From JABWBJ01 sp035646395 (GTDB taxonomy: Bacteria > Gemmatimonadota > Gemmatimonadetes > Gemmatimonadales > Gemmatimonadaceae): 34,240 nt of DNA. Under the pieces are notes generated by a model. It did not search any database. It was not told the DNA's origin and saw only the letters and a program-made list of their open reading frames with translations. Below, one piece after another: positions 8,150-15,795 of this stretch; position 1 is the first letter of the stretch, and every line of letters begins with the position of its first letter. The stretch covers positions 1 to 34,240 of the forward strand of contig DASRPK010000101.1 of NCBI GenBank assembly GCA_035646395.1, written 5' to 3'. A program made the position numbers and the translations under genes.

Positions 8150-8806
8150 TCAGTCCAGCACTCCTTTCCCTTTGTAGTCTTTCATCACAATTCGGTCGTA
8201 TCCGTTCGACGGATTGATGCCTAACTCCCGGTCGAGCTCGACTGCAACGCCACCACGGTTGTAGACCAGAAGCGCCAGCTGCACGTCGCCCTTGTACTGC
8301 TTGATCATGTCCCGCAGGTAGCGGAAACCGATCGTGAGGTTCAGATCGCGATCATACAGGTCTTCACGTGTGACGCCGGGCACATAACCGCGTGCCGTGG
8401 GCACCATCAGCTGCGTAAGACCCACCGCGCCGACAGGGCTCAACGCTTTCGGGTTGAAACGGCTCTCGAGACGGACGAGCGGGAATGCCAGGGCAGGATC
8501 GATTTTTTCGGCCACGGCGGCATCATAGATGGCCGCCGACAGATCAGTCGTGATCTTGTAGCGACGGGAGTACGTGTAGATCGCGTTCCAGCGCTCGAGA
8601 TGCTCGCCTTCCAGAGCCGACGCCGCGGCATCGTTAGGAATGACGCGTTCCGTTGATCCTGCGGCGGCAGCTTCTTCAGGTTCCCAGCTGCGGGCCCCCA
8701 GGACAGCGGCTGCAACAAGGCCGGCAACCATCGCCCCGGCCCTCACACGACGACGGCGACGAAGTACGTCGCCGTGATGCACATATGTGCCTCGAAGGTC
8801 CTTCAT
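8150..8806 (-). CDS. Membrane-anchored lytic transglycosylase (SLT domain)
   Basis: 218-residue protein with a short Arg-rich cytosolic start (residues 15-22), one membrane segment (about 23-38), an acidic Ala-rich linker and a C-terminal SLT domain. Key SLT motifs are RLESRFNPKA with catalytic Glu114, GAVGLTQLM (126-134) and LLVYNRGG near residue 185, which has Arg where many family members show N-G-G. It is predicted to cut peptidoglycan in the periplasm. It lacks LysM modules, unlike its convergent neighbour. A rare CTAG-containing sequence (8836-8844) lies about 30 bp upstream of the ATG. It uses a TTA Leu codon within a GTTAGGC context. Confidence 0.88.
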   Translation of the reverse strand: MKDLRGTYVHHGDVLRRRRRVRAGAMVAGLVAAAVLGARSWEPEEAAAAGSTERVIPNDAAASALEGEHLERWNAIYTYSRRYKITTDLSAAIYDAAVAEKIDPALAFPLVRLESRFNPKALSPVGAVGLTQLMVPTARGYVPGVTREDLYDRDLNLTIGFRYLRDMIKQYKGDVQLALLVYNRGGVAVELDRELGINPSNGYDRIVMKDYKGKGVLD

Positions 8807-8917
8807 CGGGCCCTCTCAGTTCGGTGTAGGTGGTCGCTAGTACTACCCTGTCAGGCCGGTGTTGCGTCACCCCAGTATTTGCAGGTTTCGTCACCCGGGC
8901 GGACAGTCAGGGTGCAA

Positions 8918-9382
8918 TTACCGGACCCAATGACCACTCTTTCCGCCAAGTTTTTCTGTGACAGTAATTTCGCCGATCTCGAGGGTTCGATCCAAGCCCT
9001 TCACCATGTCGAACAGTGTGAGCAGCGTCACAGAGGTCGCCACAATGGCTTCCATCTCCACGCCAGTTTGCGCTGCCGTTTTGGCCGTCGCTGTTACGCG
9101 GGCCCCGGGCAAGTCGTCATCGAGCTCAATCGTTAGGTCGACGTCCGTCAGTGGAATGGGATGACAGAGCGGGATGAGGTCGGCGGTGCGTTTTGCTGCC
9201 ATGATGCCGGCGATGCGGGAGACGGCGAGGACGTCGCCTTTCTTCGTGACACCGGAGCGGATTGCGTCGAGGGTTTCGCGTTTCATCCGGATCACTCCAC
9301 TGGCTTTAGCCATCCGCTCTGTGATCGGCTTGCCCGAGATGTCTACCATCCGAGCCCTGCCCGCTTCGTCAAGGTGAGTCAT
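8918..9382 (-). CDS. moaC: Cyclic pyranopterin monophosphate synthase MoaC
   Basis: 154-residue MoaC, which converts the MoaA product into cyclic pyranopterin monophosphate in molybdenum cofactor synthesis. It shows the near-invariant segments MVDISGKP (12-19), AGIMAAKRTADLIPLCHPI (58-76), TGVEMEAI and the C-terminal EKLGGKSGHW with the conserved lysines. The length is typical. No moaA, moaB, moaD or moaE is nearby. It lies 74 bp downstream of holB on the same strand and may be co-transcribed. The C-terminus stops shortly after KSGHWVR. Confidence 0.96.
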   Translation of the reverse strand: MTHLDEAGRARMVDISGKPITERMAKASGVIRMKRETLDAIRSGVTKKGDVLAVSRIAGIMAAKRTADLIPLCHPIPLTDVDLTIELDDDLPGARVTATAKTAAQTGVEMEAIVATSVTLLTLFDMVKGLDRTLEIGEITVTEKLGGKSGHWVR

Positions 9383-9394
9383 GGCTGGATAGTG

Positions 9395-9422
9395 GACGTG
9401 GGAGGTGGGATGTGGGAGGAAC
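9395..9422. repeat. Short heptamer tandem repeat upstream of moaC
   Basis: Units GACGTGG, GAGGTGG, GATGTGG and a decayed GAGGAAC step every 7 bp, starting 12 bp before the moaC ATG. The repeat is imperfect and G-rich on this strand. It belongs to the set of short-period intergenic arrays seen across the window. Confidence 0.45.
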
Positions 9423-9456
9423 CGGATTTGAAGAGGCGATAATTACGGCTGAGTGC

Positions 9457-10530
9457 CTAACGAAGGGTGGTCGCCAGGTCGGTCAGGAGTTTGGCGGAAA
9501 TCAGCAGGGGGCTCACGTTGGCATCGGCCAGTCGTTTGGCTTCTTCCACCAGTTCGATTGCGCGGCTGGAACTGCTGGCCATGTGTGGGTCGTTGCGCTG
9601 CGTGCCGGTTTTCATCCGGTCGTAGAGCGCGATGGTGAGGGCATCGAGCGTGTCCGAATAGCCGGCGCGGGCGCCGCTGTGGCCCTGCACGAACGCCACC
9701 TTCATCAGGTCGGCGCGATTTCCTGAGACCGCGGCGTCGATGAACCGCTTGGCTTCGTCCAGGGAATTCTTGCGGACGCTCGCCGAGAGCAGCGTGCCGG
9801 GCGCTCCCTGTGCCAGCAGCAATCGTTCGCGTTCCGACGTGGGCAAATCCGCCTTCACGAGGGCTTCGGCGACATGGGGATCAGCCATGAATGCCCGCAT
9901 CGAGGCGTCGTCGAGTCGCGGAACACGCACCGCCACCACGCGGGAGCGAATGGTGGGAAGGAGTGATCCGATCGCGCTGGTGGTCGCGATCACCCACGTA
10001 TCCGCGGGGGGTTCCTCGAGCAGCTTGAGGAACGCGTTGGCGGCGACTTCGGCGCCTTCCTGCTGGGCCATCCGGTCGGCGTCGCCGACCACAAACACCT
10101 TCCGCCGGGCCAGCGCCGGCGTCCGTGACGCCTGCCTGACGAGAAAGCGGACGGTGGCGACGTACACTCCTTCGCTGCCCGGTGGCGCCGGATACAACCC
10201 ATGCTTCTGCGCGCGCTTCTGGGTCGCTTCGGCGAGATCCTCGGCGATGTCTTCCGGGTCGCTGTCGCTCCCTTTCGGGCGCGGGCGCGGAAAGACCCAG
10301 GTCAGGTCGGGATGCGTGAGGTCCAGTGCATAGCGACACTCACGGCAGGCGCCGCAAGGTGGAGCATCTGAAACACAGATCAGCGCCTGCCCGAGCCATA
10401 ACGCCAGTCGCTGTTTCCCAACTCCCGCGGGTCCATGAAGCAGGAGGCTTTGTGGTAGCGTCCCGGCAATGACCCTCGGAAGCAGTCGGTCTCGCAACTC
10501 GTCATGACCGTACAGCTCAACTATCGACAT
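9457..10530 (-). CDS. holB: DNA polymerase III delta' subunit (clamp loader) HolB
   Basis: 357-residue AAA+ clamp-loader subunit. The Walker A-like loop GPAGVGK is at 33-39, four Cys of the zinc module are Cys52, Cys59, Cys62 and Cys65, and KLLEEPP precedes the segment TIRSRVVAVRV. These are typical of delta'/DnaX proteins. A charged, Pro-rich insert (about 78-110) separates the zinc module from the Walker B region (KVFVVGDADRM). It acts in the cytosol, opening and loading the sliding clamp. The helical C-terminal domain (about 215-357) is poorly conserved, as is usual. The gene ends CGT-TAG within GCCTAACG (9455-9462). Confidence 0.92.
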   Translation of the reverse strand: MSIVELYGHDELRDRLLPRVIAGTLPQSLLLHGPAGVGKQRLALWLGQALICVSDAPPCGACRECRYALDLTHPDLTWVFPRPRPKGSDSDPEDIAEDLAEATQKRAQKHGLYPAPPGSEGVYVATVRFLVRQASRTPALARRKVFVVGDADRMAQQEGAEVAANAFLKLLEEPPADTWVIATTSAIGSLLPTIRSRVVAVRVPRLDDASMRAFMADPHVAEALVKADLPTSERERLLLAQGAPGTLLSASVRKNSLDEAKRFIDAAVSGNRADLMKVAFVQGHSGARAGYSDTLDALTIALYDRMKTGTQRNDPHMASSSSRAIELVEEAKRLADANVSPLLISAKLLTDLATTLR

Positions 10531-10588
10531 TTGGACAAGTTAGCGCGGGTAGCAGTGCGAGAGGGACGCGAACAAGACCACAACGGAA

Positions 10589-10661
10589 GACCGCAAAGGA
10601 CGCGAAGCTCGCAAAGGAATCGTTCGACGGTGCCTTCGCGTCCTTGGCGTCCTTAGCGGTC
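10589..10661. repeat. Dispersed inverted repeat, copy 2 (GACCGCAAAGGACGCGAAG family)
   Basis: Left arm 10589-10617 and right arm 10633-10661 are inverted with few mismatches (GACCGC..AAGGACGCGAAG against CTTCGCGTCCTT..GCGGTC). The sequence matches the element at 3780-3855 in its outer arm. Here it lies between two same-strand genes, after the amidase stop and before holB, so it could end amidase transcripts. Two copies in different contexts argue for a dispersed family. Confidence 0.75.
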
Positions 10662-10678
10662 AATCTTCATGTGGACGT

Positions 10679-12229
10679 TTACCTGAGTGCCGGAGTTGAG
10701 GGCGGACTACGCCTGTGTTTTGTCAACTGCTCGTAGGCGTACGCGAGCTTGATCAATGTGGCTTCGCTCCAGGGGCGGCCGAAAAGCGTCATACCTGCGG
10801 GTAATGTTCCGCGCGTGTAGCCCATTGGAACCGTGATCGCCGGGAAGCCGGTGCTCGGTGAGAAGAACTGCGACTTGTCACCATGCGGGGTGTTCAGGTC
10901 TCCGATCAGGCGTGGCGGATTGCCCCAGGTCGGATAGATCAGCGCGTCGACGCGTGCATCGTCCATCGCTTGCACCACTGCCGTTCGCAGTCCGGCGCGG
11001 AATTCATTACGTGAGCGGCAACCTGGATTTTCCTCCGGCGGCGTTGTCGCCGTGAGTTCCTGTTCGAGTCGTCGCTGCACGTTCGGGTGATACCGGTTTG
11101 AGCGAACGATCGAATCGAGCGAATTCAGACGCGGCGCATCAGGACCCAAGGCCTGCAGGAATCGATTCAGATCAAACTTGAATTGTGGACATCCGCCACG
11201 TTGCGACCGGCGAAGCGAATCCAGCGTGGGCAGCGCGAGGGAATCCAGCACCGTCGCGCCGGCTCGACGCAGGTCCGCGACCGCGCGCTCGAACACGGCG
11301 ATCACTTCGCTGTCGTTGGCAGCGGATTCGTAGGCCTGGCGCAGGATGGCGATGCGAGCGCCGCGTAATGCATTGCGATCGAGTGCGGCGACGTAATCCT
11401 GCGCCGGTCTGCCTCGCGCGGCGGCGGTGACCGAGTCATCGGGATCTTCTCCCGCGACGACCTGAAGAACAGCCGCCGCATCCGCGACCGTTCGTGCCAT
11501 CGGCCCTGCGATATCCTGCGACATGAACAGTGGCACCACGCCTGCGCGACTCGTCAGGCCCATCGTTGAACGAATGCCAACAAGTGCCTGGTGCGAAGAA
11601 GGTCCACGAATCGAGTTGCCGGTATCGGTCCCGAGTCCCAGCGTGCCGAAGCTCGCGGCGACTCCTGCGGCCGTGCCGCCGCTGGAGCCAGCGGTGACCC
11701 GGTCGAGCGCGTACGGGTTCTTCGTGTAGCCAGGAAGAATCGAGCTCACGGTCTCGTAAGGCGAAAACGCGAACTCCGCCATGTTGGTCTTGGCTATAAC
11801 GATGGCGCCCGCCTCACGAATGCGTCGCACCTGAAACGCATCCTTCTTCGGAATCCACCCTTCAAACGCGAGTGAACCGGCAGTGGTCGGAAGGTCGGTC
11901 GTCTGCATGTTGTCCTTTACCAGGATCGGGATGCAGTGGAGCGAACCGACACGACCGCTGCTCCGGAATCGGCGATCGAGGGAGTCTGCAACATCCAACG
12001 CCTTCGGATTTACGACGACAATGGCGTTGATCGCCGGTCCTGTTTTGTCGTATGCCGCGATGCGTGCGAGGTATTGACTGACGAGCTCGCGGCAGTTGAT
12101 CCGCCCGGCAGCCATGGCGGCATGGATTTCGGAGATCGTCGCCTCTTCGACGGCGAAGCGCTGCGCTTGAGCCGCAATCGGTGCGGTTACAAGCGCCAGT
12201 GCGAATAAAAGTTTGGCAGGAAGCCGCAT
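10679..12229 (-). CDS. Exported amidase-signature (GatA-like) amidase
   Basis: 516-residue amidase of the amidase-signature family, which hydrolyses amide bonds with a Ser-cisSer-Lys triad. ATG 12229 gives a clean signal peptide (about residues 1-23, ending AQAQ), so it is exported; a GTG 11 codons upstream is less likely. The catalytic Lys105 lies in PILVKDN, the glycine-rich AGSSGGTAAG carries the cis-Ser (Ser182/183), and TGNSIRGPSS holds nucleophile Ser206. Unlike cytosolic GatA it stands alone without GatB or GatC, so peptide, aryl or other amide hydrolysis is more likely than tRNA transamidation. It sits downstream of the peptide-transport operon, which fits a catabolic role. Confidence 0.9.
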   Translation of the reverse strand: MRLPAKLLFALALVTAPIAAQAQRFAVEEATISEIHAAMAAGRINCRELVSQYLARIAAYDKTGPAINAIVVVNPKALDVADSLDRRFRSSGRVGSLHCIPILVKDNMQTTDLPTTAGSLAFEGWIPKKDAFQVRRIREAGAIVIAKTNMAEFAFSPYETVSSILPGYTKNPYALDRVTAGSSGGTAAGVAASFGTLGLGTDTGNSIRGPSSHQALVGIRSTMGLTSRAGVVPLFMSQDIAGPMARTVADAAAVLQVVAGEDPDDSVTAAARGRPAQDYVAALDRNALRGARIAILRQAYESAANDSEVIAVFERAVADLRRAGATVLDSLALPTLDSLRRSQRGGCPQFKFDLNRFLQALGPDAPRLNSLDSIVRSNRYHPNVQRRLEQELTATTPPEENPGCRSRNEFRAGLRTAVVQAMDDARVDALIYPTWGNPPRLIGDLNTPHGDKSQFFSPSTGFPAITVPMGYTRGTLPAGMTLFGRPWSEATLIKLAYAYEQLTKHRRSPPSTPALR

Positions 12230-12256
12230 GTTTCGAAATGGTCTCGTAAAAGCTTG

Positions 12257-12385
12257 AACCACGCAGGTACACAGAGGGGCCCAGCGAGAAACTACTTGTC
12301 AGAGGAACTATTTGTCATAGAAATGCACATTCCTGGTTGCTTCATCAATGCCTCCGTGTACCCCTGTGTCCCCTGTGGTAAATGC
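12257..12385. repeat. Imperfect inverted repeat between oppC-like and amidase genes
   Basis: Left arm from 12257 (AACCACGCAGGTACACAGAG) and right arm about 12350-12385 (ending CCCTGTGGTAAATGC) are inverse complements with indels, each built of 9-bp steps around CACAG/CTGTG. A loop of about 65 bp separates them, and a TTTTTT follows at about 12386. It probably acts as terminator of the upstream oppC-like operon or is a decayed dispersed hairpin. The remaining gap holds no gene. Confidence 0.5.
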
Positions 12386-12414
12386 TTTTTTACAAGGCTT
12401 GGAATTGTGATGAG

Positions 12415-13239
12415 TCAGCGACTCGGTTCGGCAGCATCCCGAAGGGCATCACCTAGCACATTGACCGAAATCACGGTCATCAGGATCATGACGCCCGGAT
12501 AAATCGCGAGCGCGGGTGACGCGTGGAGATAGGTCAATGCGTTACTCAGCATGTTCCCCCAGCTCGCGGCGGGCGGCTGGATCCCGAGTCCGATGAACGA
12601 CAGGGCGGATTCCATCAGGATCGCCGTGCCGACGCCGAATGTCACGTTGACCAGCACACTCGGCAGGAGGTGCGGGAATGCGTGCCGCGTCAGTACACGC
12701 AATGGTTGGGTGCCCAGCGCGCGCGCGGCCTCCACGTAGTCCTGTTCACGAATCGCGAGCAATTCGGCACGCACCAGGCGAGCGAGCCCCATCCATGACG
12801 TGGCTCCAATCGCGACCACGAGTCCGGTGACCGTCGTGCCGAAGAGCGCAAGCGTGGTGATGATGAGGAAAAGCGCGGGAACCGACATCATCGCATCGGT
12901 CAGCCGCATCACGAACGAATCGACGCGCCGTCCGCCGAGTCCCGCCAACGCACCTAACGACAATCCCAGCAGGCCGGAGCACGCCACGGCGGCGAATCCG
13001 ACCGCCAGTGACACCCGGCCGCCGGCGAGCAGGCGTCCCAGCACGTCGCGTCCGGATTCGTCGGTGCCGAGTGGGTGGCCCTCGCCCGGTGGTTGCGCGG
13101 CCCTGGCCAGGTCGAGCGCGTTGGGATCGGTGCTGTACAACAAAGGGCCGACGACGGCGATGACAGCGAGCAAGGCGACAAAACCGGCCGCCAGAAACGC
13201 GCGGCGTTGCAATCGATGATTGACCGGTGCGTACCTCAC
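12415..13239 (-). CDS. Peptide/nickel-type ABC transporter permease (OppC/DppC-like)
   Basis: 274-residue inner-membrane permease. One N-terminal membrane helix (about 10-30) precedes the OppC-type periplasmic segment with GTDESGRDVLGRLL (57-70), a signature of OppC/DppC proteins. The five C-terminal helices follow, with the cytosolic EAA loop VEAARALGTQPLRVL (178-192), which contacts the ATPase. The GTG start overlaps the TGA of the oppB-like gene by 4 bp, indicating translational coupling. It should pair with the OppB-like protein and the lipoprotein to import oligopeptides. No ATPase genes are in the operon. Confidence 0.93.
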   Translation of the reverse strand: MRYAPVNHRLQRRAFLAAGFVALLAVIAVVGPLLYSTDPNALDLARAAQPPGEGHPLGTDESGRDVLGRLLAGGRVSLAVGFAAVACSGLLGLSLGALAGLGGRRVDSFVMRLTDAMMSVPALFLIITTLALFGTTVTGLVVAIGATSWMGLARLVRAELLAIREQDYVEAARALGTQPLRVLTRHAFPHLLPSVLVNVTFGVGTAILMESALSFIGLGIQPPAASWGNMLSNALTYLHASPALAIYPGVMILMTVISVNVLGDALRDAAEPSR

Positions 13240-14186
13240 GCCTCGAGCCTGATCCGCGGGTCAATCCAGAGATACAGCACGTCGATGAGGAGATTTACGA
13301 CCACGACGGCCGCCGAGACGAACAGCGTTATCGCCATCACCAGAGGATAGTCCCGGCCTAACGCTGCCTGAATGCCGAGCCGGCCCAGTCCCGGCCAGGC
13401 AAAGACGGTTTCGGTGATCGCGGCGCCGCCGACGAGTCGCGGCAGCTGTATCCCGAGTGCCGTAACCACCGGCACCAGTGCGTTTCGCAGCACATGCCGC
13501 CATGCGACCGTCCGTTCCCGTAATCCCTTGGCGCGTGCGACACGGATGAAAGGTTGCGCCAACGCGGTCTGTGCAGATGATCGCATGTACCGTAGCAGCT
13601 CGGCTGTCGTCACGGCGGCCAGCACCACGGCGGGCATAACGAGATGACTCAACCGATCGACGAGGCTCCCGGACGCTCCGGCCGTCGTCGCGCCTCCAGC
13701 CGGGAACACCGGGAACGCGACGGCGAAGGTGAAGATGGCGAGGATCGCAAGCCAGAATGTCGGAACTGCCATGGCCAGGAACACAACGCCACTCACGACG
13801 CGATCGACCACGCCGCCGCGATGAATTGCCGACACGAGTCCGAGCGGCACGGCCAGCAGGACGCTGAGCAGCAGGGCGGAGCCGGCAAGCAACACGGTGT
13901 TCGGCAGTCGCTCGGCGATCGCACGCCGATTCGGTACCTGGTAGAGAAAGCTTTCACCGAGTTCACCGCGAGCGACGCGCGAGATCCAGATGCCGTACTG
14001 CACCGGAATCGGTTGGTCGAGCCCGAGGCGTTCCTCGATTGCGGCCTGTTCTTCCTGGGTGAGCTTCGGATCGGCGAGGACGGCGGGCCCGCCGGGGGCG
14101 AGGTGCACGAGCAGGAACGTCACCGTGCACACGACGAAGACAACCGTGAGGGCGTGGGCCGCGCGCCGAAGGAGGAACGCCGTCAC
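13236..14186 (-). CDS. Peptide/nickel-type ABC transporter permease (OppB/DppB-like)
   Basis: 316-residue inner-membrane permease. The first helix (about 8-28) is followed by the OppB-type segment LAPGGPA (30-36) and the periplasmic LGLDQPIPVQYGIW (54-67), both characteristic of OppB/DppB. Five further helices and the EAA loop VARAKGLRERTV follow. The GTG start lies 7 bp after the substrate-binding protein gene; the CGTTAGGC octamer in that gap provides the stop TAG and an AGG that could serve as a weak ribosome-binding site. It forms the membrane channel with the OppC-like subunit. Confidence 0.93.
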   Translation of the reverse strand: MTAFLLRRAAHALTVVFVVCTVTFLLVHLAPGGPAVLADPKLTQEEQAAIEERLGLDQPIPVQYGIWISRVARGELGESFLYQVPNRRAIAERLPNTVLLAGSALLLSVLLAVPLGLVSAIHRGGVVDRVVSGVVFLAMAVPTFWLAILAIFTFAVAFPVFPAGGATTAGASGSLVDRLSHLVMPAVVLAAVTTAELLRYMRSSAQTALAQPFIRVARAKGLRERTVAWRHVLRNALVPVVTALGIQLPRLVGGAAITETVFAWPGLGRLGIQAALGRDYPLVMAITLFVSAAVVVVNLLIDVLYLWIDPRIRLEA

Positions 14187-14193
14187 GACACGC

Positions 14194-15795
14194 CTAACGC
14201 GCTACAGACAGTCGTTCGGCATGCCGGAGGGCGTCCCGCAGGCCCAGCGCCGGAAGTCCACGGAGTCTCCGGTTGACCGCCAGCAGTTCGCGTGGATAGA
14301 ACAGGACCAGCACCGGAGGATCACTCAGCTCCTCGCGCTGGAACTGCCTGTAGATATCCCGCCGCTTCGTGGAATCGAGCGTCGCGCGTCCGGCAGCGAG
14401 CAGACTGTCCACGCGCCGGTTCACATACCGGACGTGATTGTTGTCCTGGCCCGAGGCGTAGAACGAAAACTGGTCGGGATCGGGAGGAGTCGTCCACCAG
14501 ATCAGCACCGCGTCATACTTACCCGGCAGCACGCGGTCGCGCACGAGCGTCGCGAACTCCAGCGTCTGGATGGAAGCGTCGATGCCCACGCGCCGAAGAT
14601 CCTGCTGGACGGCGAGCGCAGCCTGCTCACGCGTCGGATTCCCCTTGTCCACGAGGAGCGTGAAGGCGAATGGTTTTCCGCTTCCATCGAGCAGCATCAG
14701 GTGATCGCCGGTGCGCCACCCTGCCTTTACGAGGAGTTTGCGCGCCGAGTCCGGGTTGTACGAGGGGACGGGCAGGGACGGGTCGAAGAATTCCGAAAGT
14801 ACTAACGGGATCGTGCCGCGTGGCATGTCCGCGGCACCCTTCAGGACGCCGTCGATGATCGCCTTCCGGTTGACGGCAAGGTCGAGGGCCTGCCTGACGA
14901 GTGCCGACTTGAAAATGGCTCGCTGCTGATTGAACCCGACGTACACATGCTGGACGATCGGATTCCGGACGACGTCCACACCGGCCGCTCTCTCGACACT
15001 GGGCAGGTTTGCCGGCTCGATCGGAACGATGTCGAGCTCACCGGCAAGGAGCTGCGCGACCTGCGCATTCACGTCAGGCACAATGCGGAAGATGACCTGG
15101 TCCAGAGCCGGAGCGGCGCCATGATATAGCGGATTCCGCTCGAGAACGATCGCACTTCCGGATGCCGCCTGCACAACGCGGAACGGTCCCGTTCCAACGG
15201 GAGTGGACCGACTGAAATCCGTCGCATCGAGGAGCTTGCGGTCGCGGAACTTGTGCGACGGAATGATGCCGGCATTGTAGCCGAGCAGCGCGAGAAAAGG
15301 TGCAAACGGCGCCTTCAGCCGAAAGCGAACGGTCAGGGAGTCGATGACCTCGACGCCGGCGACGGCGGCGAAGTCCGAGCCGAGTCGCGATCCTGACTTC
15401 ACGTCCCTGATCTGGTCGAACGTGAATTTGACGTCGTTGGCGGTAAAGTTCTCCCCATCGTGCCATTTCACGCCCGGCTTCAGGTTGAACGTGTATTCGA
15501 GTCCGTCTTCGGACGTGGTCCACGACAGCGCGAGGTCGGGAACGGGTCGCAGGTTCTCGTCAGGCCTGACGAGTGCTGAAAAGATGATTTTGTTGATGAG
15601 GATGGAGCCGATGTCGGGGGCGAGGACGGGGTTGAGGATCGGGTCGTTGATGAGGGGAAGTCTGAGGGCGTTAGGGCCTGAAGAGGATTCACTTGTGCAC
15701 GCGGTGAGCAGGGCAACGGCGAAAAAGCGCCAACGTCCCAACGGCGCGCCTGACAAACTGCGTAAACTGCGATGGAGAGCGGACGGCAGCTTCAT
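14194..15795 (-). CDS. Oligopeptide-binding lipoprotein (SBP family 5, OppA/DppA-like)
   Basis: 533-residue extracytoplasmic solute-binding protein. The N-terminus has a basic region, a hydrophobic stretch and the lipobox LTAC (Cys33), so it is a lipoprotein. The family 5 pattern is clear: LALSWTTSEDGLEYTFNL, then VKWHDGENFTANDVKFTFD (about 109-127), GTGPFRV, YHGAAPALDQVIFRIV and LDLAVNRKAII. The substrate is probably peptides, as suggested by the upstream M28 peptidase, but this family also takes nickel, sugars and antibiotics. The start ATG overlaps the M28 stop by 4 bp. The gene ends CGT-TAG within an octamer motif, and an 18-bp perfect palindrome lies inside it at 15556-15573. Confidence 0.93.
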   Translation of the reverse strand: MKLPSALHRSLRSLSGAPLGRWRFFAVALLTACTSESSSGPNALRLPLINDPILNPVLAPDIGSILINKIIFSALVRPDENLRPVPDLALSWTTSEDGLEYTFNLKPGVKWHDGENFTANDVKFTFDQIRDVKSGSRLGSDFAAVAGVEVIDSLTVRFRLKAPFAPFLALLGYNAGIIPSHKFRDRKLLDATDFSRSTPVGTGPFRVVQAASGSAIVLERNPLYHGAAPALDQVIFRIVPDVNAQVAQLLAGELDIVPIEPANLPSVERAAGVDVVRNPIVQHVYVGFNQQRAIFKSALVRQALDLAVNRKAIIDGVLKGAADMPRGTIPLVLSEFFDPSLPVPSYNPDSARKLLVKAGWRTGDHLMLLDGSGKPFAFTLLVDKGNPTREQAALAVQQDLRRVGIDASIQTLEFATLVRDRVLPGKYDAVLIWWTTPPDPDQFSFYASGQDNNHVRYVNRRVDSLLAAGRATLDSTKRRDIYRQFQREELSDPPVLVLFYPRELLAVNRRLRGLPALGLRDALRHAERLSVAR

